DNA of 64,000 nt from an uncultured Clostridia bacterium (lineage in GTDB: Bacteria; Bacillota; Clostridia; Christensenellales; Borkfalkiaceae), in NCBI GenBank assembly GCA_944358655.1, contig CALVRO010000004.1, positions 1 to 64,000 on the forward strand, written 5' to 3'. Every line of letters begins with the position of its first letter. The first letter of the stretch is position 1. The position numbers and the translations under genes were made by a program. A model generated the notes under the pieces. It saw only the letters and a program-made list of their open reading frames with translations, made no database searches and had not been told where the DNA came from. Shown piece after piece: positions 60,701-64,000 of the stretch.

Positions 60701-63700
60701 AGTGAGCGCCGTGCCGCGGAAGGCGTCGCTGTTTATGAACTGTATGTTGTCCTCGTCCGAGAAGGATATTTTGCTGAGCTTGCTGCAGCCCACAAAGGCG
60801 CCCATGCCTATCCTGTTGACCGTGGAGGGGAACACCACCTCTTCGAGCGCGGTGAGCCCCGCGAAGGCGTATTCCTCTATGTCGGTGACGCCCTCGGGAA
60901 TGACTATCTTGGTTATGGTGTCCTCGCCGAGATATCCCTGCTTGAGGTGGTAGGGATCCTCGTCGTCGATGACGTCGCCCGCCTCAAGATCCTTTTCCAC
61001 ATATTCATATCCCGAGAAGGCGTAGGCGTATATGGTGGTTATGCCCCTATCGTCGGGGATGACGACTTCGCCGCCCAGACCCTTGTAGGACATGAGATAT
61101 ATGCTGTTTGTGGTGAAGGGATCCTTTACGGTGATATCGACCATGGCGGTGCTTATGGTCTCTTTTCCGTCGACGACGGCTATGAGCGTGATGGTTGCCG
61201 CGCCCTCGCCGACGGCCGTGACGACGCCGGTATCTTCATCGACGGTGGCCACGCGCACGTCGCTCGACTCAAATTTGCCCGTAGCGTCCGCCGAGTAGGC
61301 GTCGAGGGTATATTTGAGGGTGACGCTCTCCGAAGGGAACATGGAGAGGGTGTAGTTGCCGCCGAAGTCGTAGTCGCCGCCTGTCAGGCCTATCTCCCTC
61401 TCGTCGGAGGAGATGCTGTAGTAAGCCTTGTTTACGGTGTAGCCCGTCAGGGCAAACTTCTCCACGTCGGGCCTGTCGTAGTACATGTCGTCGCCTATGA
61501 CGACCTCGATGGAGTCCTGCACCTTAGTGCCGTCGGCAGCCGTACCCGTGGCGGTTATCACCGCGCTCTGGCCCGTGGTGCCGTTGGCTATTATTGTCTG
61601 ATTGACCACGTCGACGACCGAGGGATCGCTGGACGTGAAATCTATCATCTTGACCCAGCTGTCCAAAGGATACCATTCGAGGACGACGTCCTCGGTCTGT
61701 ATGCCCGATCCCGCCTGAACTTCGTTTATCTTATACGTTTGGTTGGGCGCGATGGTTATGGTGTCCTTTGCAAACGCAAGACCGAGTATCTCGTCGGGCA
61801 GCTCTATCTCGTAGTAGGCCGAATTCATGGCGTAGTCGTAGACAATGGCGATGAACTTGTTGTTGCCGTACTCATATTCGACCTGACCGTCGGGGCCCTG
61901 AATGAGGCCGTCGGAGTTCTTTATCTGCTCAATGTAGTCGGTGAGCTCTATGGTGACCACCGAGGTGGAGTTGAACGAGGAATATATGGGAGTGAGATAC
62001 TTGCCGAAGGTGCTCAAAGTAAAGCCCTCGGTCATCTCGCCGTTTTCGTCCTCGAACTCGCCCCACGTTATCTGCCCGGGCTGTACGGCCATGGCGTAGT
62101 GGTTGTCGTAAACGCTGAGGTCGGCGTAGTATTTAGTCTCCTTGGTAGTCCTGTCGTACTCCGTGCGGAAGGCGACGTCCGTGAGGGCGGGGGCCTCGAA
62201 GTCGACGTAGAGCGGGAACTCGAACACGTTCCTCACGTTGTTCTGCTCGCCGTAGTCGCCGTAGTCTATGTACGCCTCCACCGTCACGGTGTAGCGGGTG
62301 TTGTTCTTGAGCTCGTGCTCTATCGAGCTGAACTCCACCTCTATGGGCGAATAGTATATGCTGCCGCCCGAAGAATAGGATTTGCGCTGGTTGTAGTTGG
62401 TGCGCGAGAACACGACTTCGCCCGTCGAATCCTCTACGATGCTTATATCCACCTGCTTGGCGTTCCTGAGCATGCCCGCCCACACGGAGGATATGCTGTT
62501 TACCGTCGAGCTTTCGCCGGTAAGCTGGTTGGATATGGATATCTTGTCCTTGTCCGCCGCTATCTGCGTGGACGAGGGATCCTGCTGGAAGTAGTAGCCG
62601 CCGAGCGTGACTATGTAGTCGCTGTACAGGCCGCCTATTACCCTTGTGGCGTAGGCGTCGGCCATCAGCTTGTCCTCGGGGTCGATGCCGTCGTCTATCT
62701 CGTCGGCGTTGGTGTCGTAGTACTCCTCGTCGAATACGGGAGCCTCCGTCCAGTCGCCGTAGAAGGCCAGAAGGGGCACGCTCATGTCTACCTCGGTGCC
62801 CGACACGGGCTCTAAGGTGATGAAGCCTTCAACATACATGCCGTACTTGAAGGAGTCGTTGAGGTACTGCTTGTCCTCTTCGGACAGCGTCACCTTTACG
62901 CTGACCGTGGCCGAGCTGTGGCCGCTTACGGTGACCGTACTGCCGCTCTGCGTGCCGCCCGTGACGCCCGTCACCTCGGTGGCGGCGTCGAGAAGGTAGC
63001 CCTCCATCGATACGGTGGTGTCGCCGTGGCTTGTGTAGATTATGTCCTTGCCGTCCGTGCTGACGCCCTCGGTCTGGATGATGCTGCCTATATCGTAGGA
63101 TACGGCAGAGCCCGTAATGTTGTTTATGGTGAAGGACATCTCGTAGACGCCCTCTCTGTCCTTGTCGTCGCCGAGCTCTATCTTGGCCTTGTCCATGGGC
63201 TCGCCGCTGTCGCGCTCGTAGGTGGTTATGTACCCCGCCGAGTTTATGGCCTTGCTCATGTTGACGAGGCCGGCGCCCTGCTTTCTGACGGCGAAGGGCA
63301 GGCCGTTCTTGTTGTTGAGTATGTCGGCCGTGGACATCATCAGCTGATTGACTATGGCCGTGACCTTTACGGGATCGCCGCCATGGCCGAATGCCTCGGT
63401 GGCCTTGACGTAGTCGCGCACTATGGCCGTGGCGCCCGCCTGGTTGGGGGCGGCCATCGAGGTGCCGGACAGCCTGTCATAGCTCTGGCCGGGCACGGCG
63501 GAATATATCTCGCCGCCGTGGGAGGTTATCTCGGGCTTGATCCTGAGGTCGGAGGTGGGGCCCCACGACGAGAAGTCGGACATGAAGGGGCCTGCGAGCT
63601 GATCGCGGCTGACGAGCAGCTTGCCCGTCTCGTTCTCGGCCAGCTTTTCGCCGTCGGCCTGGGAGATCGAGCAGACCGCGCCCGATCCCTCGCCTATCGA

Positions 63701-64000
63701 CATGGAGATGGTGCCCGAAACGTTGTTGTAGATTATGATGCCGGCCGCGCCCTTCTGCTCTATGGCGACTTTGACCTTGTCCTCGAAGGAGGTGTCGCCC
63801 CTCTTTACGAGCACTATCTTGCCCTCGTAATACTCTCTGGGCTGGCTGTAGTCGGAAACTCGGCCGACGCCGGGTATCTTTACATACTCGAATTCATACG
63901 AGTCGGGATTGCCGACGGCTGCGAGCACGTCGCTGACGAAATCCCTTGTGGTGGCATCCGAAGCGGAGGCCTCGTTGAAGTATATCAGCTCATCTCCGTA
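57779..64000 (-). CDS. Giant subtilase (S8) with PA, Big-like and BspA leucine-rich repeats, partial
   Basis: The gene is cut by the right edge; the reading frame stays open to base 64000, so 2073 residues are seen. The start lacks the catalytic Asp and His, which must lie beyond the window. Visible parts in order: a PA domain (VLVKRGDTSFEDKV, GAAGIIIYNN), subtilase serine motif SGTSMAAPNQ near 63460, C5a-peptidase-like beta domains, two Big-type Ig-like domains (about 62000-61100), a very long run of LRR_5/BspA repeats (AYAFAGTAL-type, about 61000-58480), a helical AAYDAIT-type domain, a Pro/Glu linker and a C-terminal membrane segment ending KKNNKRNA without LPxTG. It would be a membrane-anchored surface protease supplying peptides to the downstream Opp transporter. 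Confidence 0.92.
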   Translation of the reverse strand, partial: YGDELIYFNEASASDATTRDFVSDVLAAVGNPDSYEFEYVKIPGVGRVSDYSQPREYYEGKIVLVKRGDTSFEDKVKVAIEQKGAAGIIIYNNVSGTISMSIGEGSGAVCSISQADGEKLAENETGKLLVSRDQLAGPFMSDFSSWGPTSDLRIKPEITSHGGEIYSAVPGQSYDRLSGTSMAAPNQAGATAIVRDYVKATEAFGHGGDPVKVTAIVNQLMMSTADILNNKNGLPFAVRKQGAGLVNMSKAINSAGYITTYERDSGEPMDKAKIELGDDKDREGVYEMSFTINNITGSAVSYDIGSIIQTEGVSTDGKDIIYTSHGDTTVSMEGYLLDAATEVTGVTGGTQSGSTVTVSGHSSATVSVKVTLSEEDKQYLNDSFKYGMYVEGFITLEPVSGTEVDMSVPLLAFYGDWTEAPVFDEEYYDTNADEIDDGIDPEDKLMADAYATRVIGGLYSDYIVTLGGYYFQQDPSSTQIAADKDKISISNQLTGESSTVNSISSVWAGMLRNAKQVDISIVEDSTGEVVFSRTNYNQRKSYSSGGSIYYSPIEVEFSSIEHELKNNTRYTVTVEAYIDYGDYGEQNNVRNVFEFPLYVDFEAPALTDVAFRTEYDRTTKETKYYADLSVYDNHYAMAVQPGQITWGEFEDENGEMTEGFTLSTFGKYLTPIYSSFNSTSVVTIELTDYIEQIKNSDGLIQGPDGQVEYEYGNNKFIAIVYDYAMNSAYYEIELPDEILGLAFAKDTITIAPNQTYKINEVQAGSGIQTEDVVLEWYPLDSWVKMIDFTSSDPSVVDVVNQTIIANGTTGQSAVITATGTAADGTKVQDSIEVVIGDDMYYDRPDVEKFALTGYTVNKAYYSISSDEREIGLTGGDYDFGGNYTLSMFPSESVTLKYTLDAYSADATGKFESSDVRVATVDEDTGVVTAVGEGAATITLIAVVDGKETISTAMVDITVKDPFTTNSIYLMSYKGLGGEVVIPDDRGITTIYAYAFSGYEYVEKDLEAGDVIDDEDPYHLKQGYLGEDTITKIVIPEGVTDIEEYAFAGLTALEEVVFPSTVNRIGMGAFVGCSKLSKISFSDEDNIQFINSDAFRGTALTSVTLDRVAAIGNHAFADGKLTFVELPATCQSLGEGAFMNNAALSSVDYRAARLKLGSYVFADCPRLRTININAAVIPSYAFAGCTGLSTVTIGRDVAVIGEYAFADTAVSSFKVDAGNTALKTGENGAVIYSADGGTVVLVAPNYRGQSGNTLTLPDATVITAGAFAGNGIIFRVVAPKAVTVEAYAFADCTSLYEVQLSDGGDGQKITIGDYAFAGTALEYFDLSNVGSIGSYAFAETALTSVEVEDGTAVGAYAFAYCKALKTVVVGDNVVLGEGAFYCPVGIYSYEANPDIVEESPEVFAAYINTYYKSYTYSSAGGTMTYLKYDFEGNITSSLTSLTIGDGVQMGAYAFAGNAKLTSVALGSGAEIGAYAFYDDIALENIDLSKAVGVGAYAFSGSRLADIYYSSTANTASGYVIQQAFEIIVGEDGTAAAGEDIYRTYTPKVASADLTSATSLGEGMFAYNGNLTSMTLGANVSYVPAYAFAETALGELNLPANIATVGQYAFAGTPLRSADLSAVAEVGAYAFAGTALGSVTLKAADAQSVGAAIGEGAFYGCSALSEVKNLSSVYSVGAYAFAYSALKAIDLSGVTAAGDFAFAWSPVEEVVLVAERTEEGGTVTVAGSLVSLGENPFAGCPVQTFAREEEQTFNGQTFGTALNGDYAVSDSVQVIGGVLYASTPNGLELISYPAANPATDYTVEEGTVRITANAFEGAPLKSVTIASTVRAIGDKAFYGCGQLGTVIFTSYEAPVLEERYDEDYLLYTNLPYTGYVALSGGTSAEGLGIVDFYMWNVTSNYTNFYFGANFVDHIGHIDAPIVMVMPSNGQGYDTFIFSQYFGVKALGALAADETTLRVIAMIAALPETSAITLEDEAEVAAVRAAYDAITSLEQQSLVTNIDLLESAESMIEYYKNQEGGGTIDPPQPEEPPQPEEGNFFADNMVGLIIAGALLLVVIGLVVYVVLLKKNNKRNA

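Noticed and set aside
60947..62815. 622-codon frame opposite the giant protease
   Set aside because: It mirrors the Ig-like part of the protease and has a val/gly/ala-rich, motif-free composition typical of antisense frames.

Overview
The window comes from a GC-rich, spore-forming member of the Clostridia (Firmicutes). The evidence is gene order: yicC-gmk-rpoZ-priA-def-fmt-rsmB-rlmN and rpe-thiN-spoVM, with divergent rpmB and asp23-fakA, followed by pyrH-frr-uppS-cdsA-dxr-rseP and rpsB-tsf, is the Bacillus/Clostridium backbone. A 23-codon spoVM sits where B. subtilis has it. Promoters are sigma-A-like with 16-17 bp spacers. A T-box precedes asnS and a TPP riboswitch precedes a thiamine transporter. 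I cannot place it to genus; a gut Christensenellales-like lineage is a guess.

Layout. 1-853: mosaic intergenic repeats. 854-5680: fakA, asp23, rpmB, an inserted leucine-rich lipoprotein, spoVM, thiN. 5677-14234: rpe, rlmN, rsmB, fmt, def, priA, rpoZ, gmk, yicC. 14481-17564: a DegV fatty-acid-binding protein, an HD phosphohydrolase and a TPP-riboswitch-controlled ThiT with an extra membrane domain. 17643-25369: rseP, dxr, cdsA, uppS, frr, pyrH, tsf, rpsB. 25370-38499: accessory region with repeats, an unknown membrane protein, a phosphatase, a small divergent gene with two twin-HTH regulators, an iron-sulfur/rubredoxin operon, a nitrilase-like protein, an M1 lipoprotein peptidase, a CorA-type transporter with a structured leader, a zinc ribbon protein, an M23 peptidase, a DUF2188-like protein and dgt. 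38500-46144: F-type ATP synthase operon. 46436-48360: asnS and its T-box. 48657-64000: a surface-protease and oligopeptide-uptake operon whose first gene runs off the right edge.

The most unusual system is the ATP synthase. There is no separate delta gene. Two tandem 74-residue copies of the delta C-terminal domain are fused to the N-terminus of alpha, and the b subunit has a C-terminal extension that looks like a second copy of its own delta-binding end. The delta N-terminal domain, which normally caps alpha, is not visible. This implies a rebuilt peripheral stalk in which both sides of one interface were duplicated. The operon is also split by about 800 bp of repeats between alpha and gamma.

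Other themes are: (1) a structured multi-hairpin repeat family whose stems change in compensatory fashion between copies; (2) several near-identical duplications of gene 3' ends; (3) a giant subtilase with BspA-type leucine-rich repeats co-transcribed with a lipoprotein and a complete Opp transporter whose OppA and OppD carry large lineage-specific insertions.
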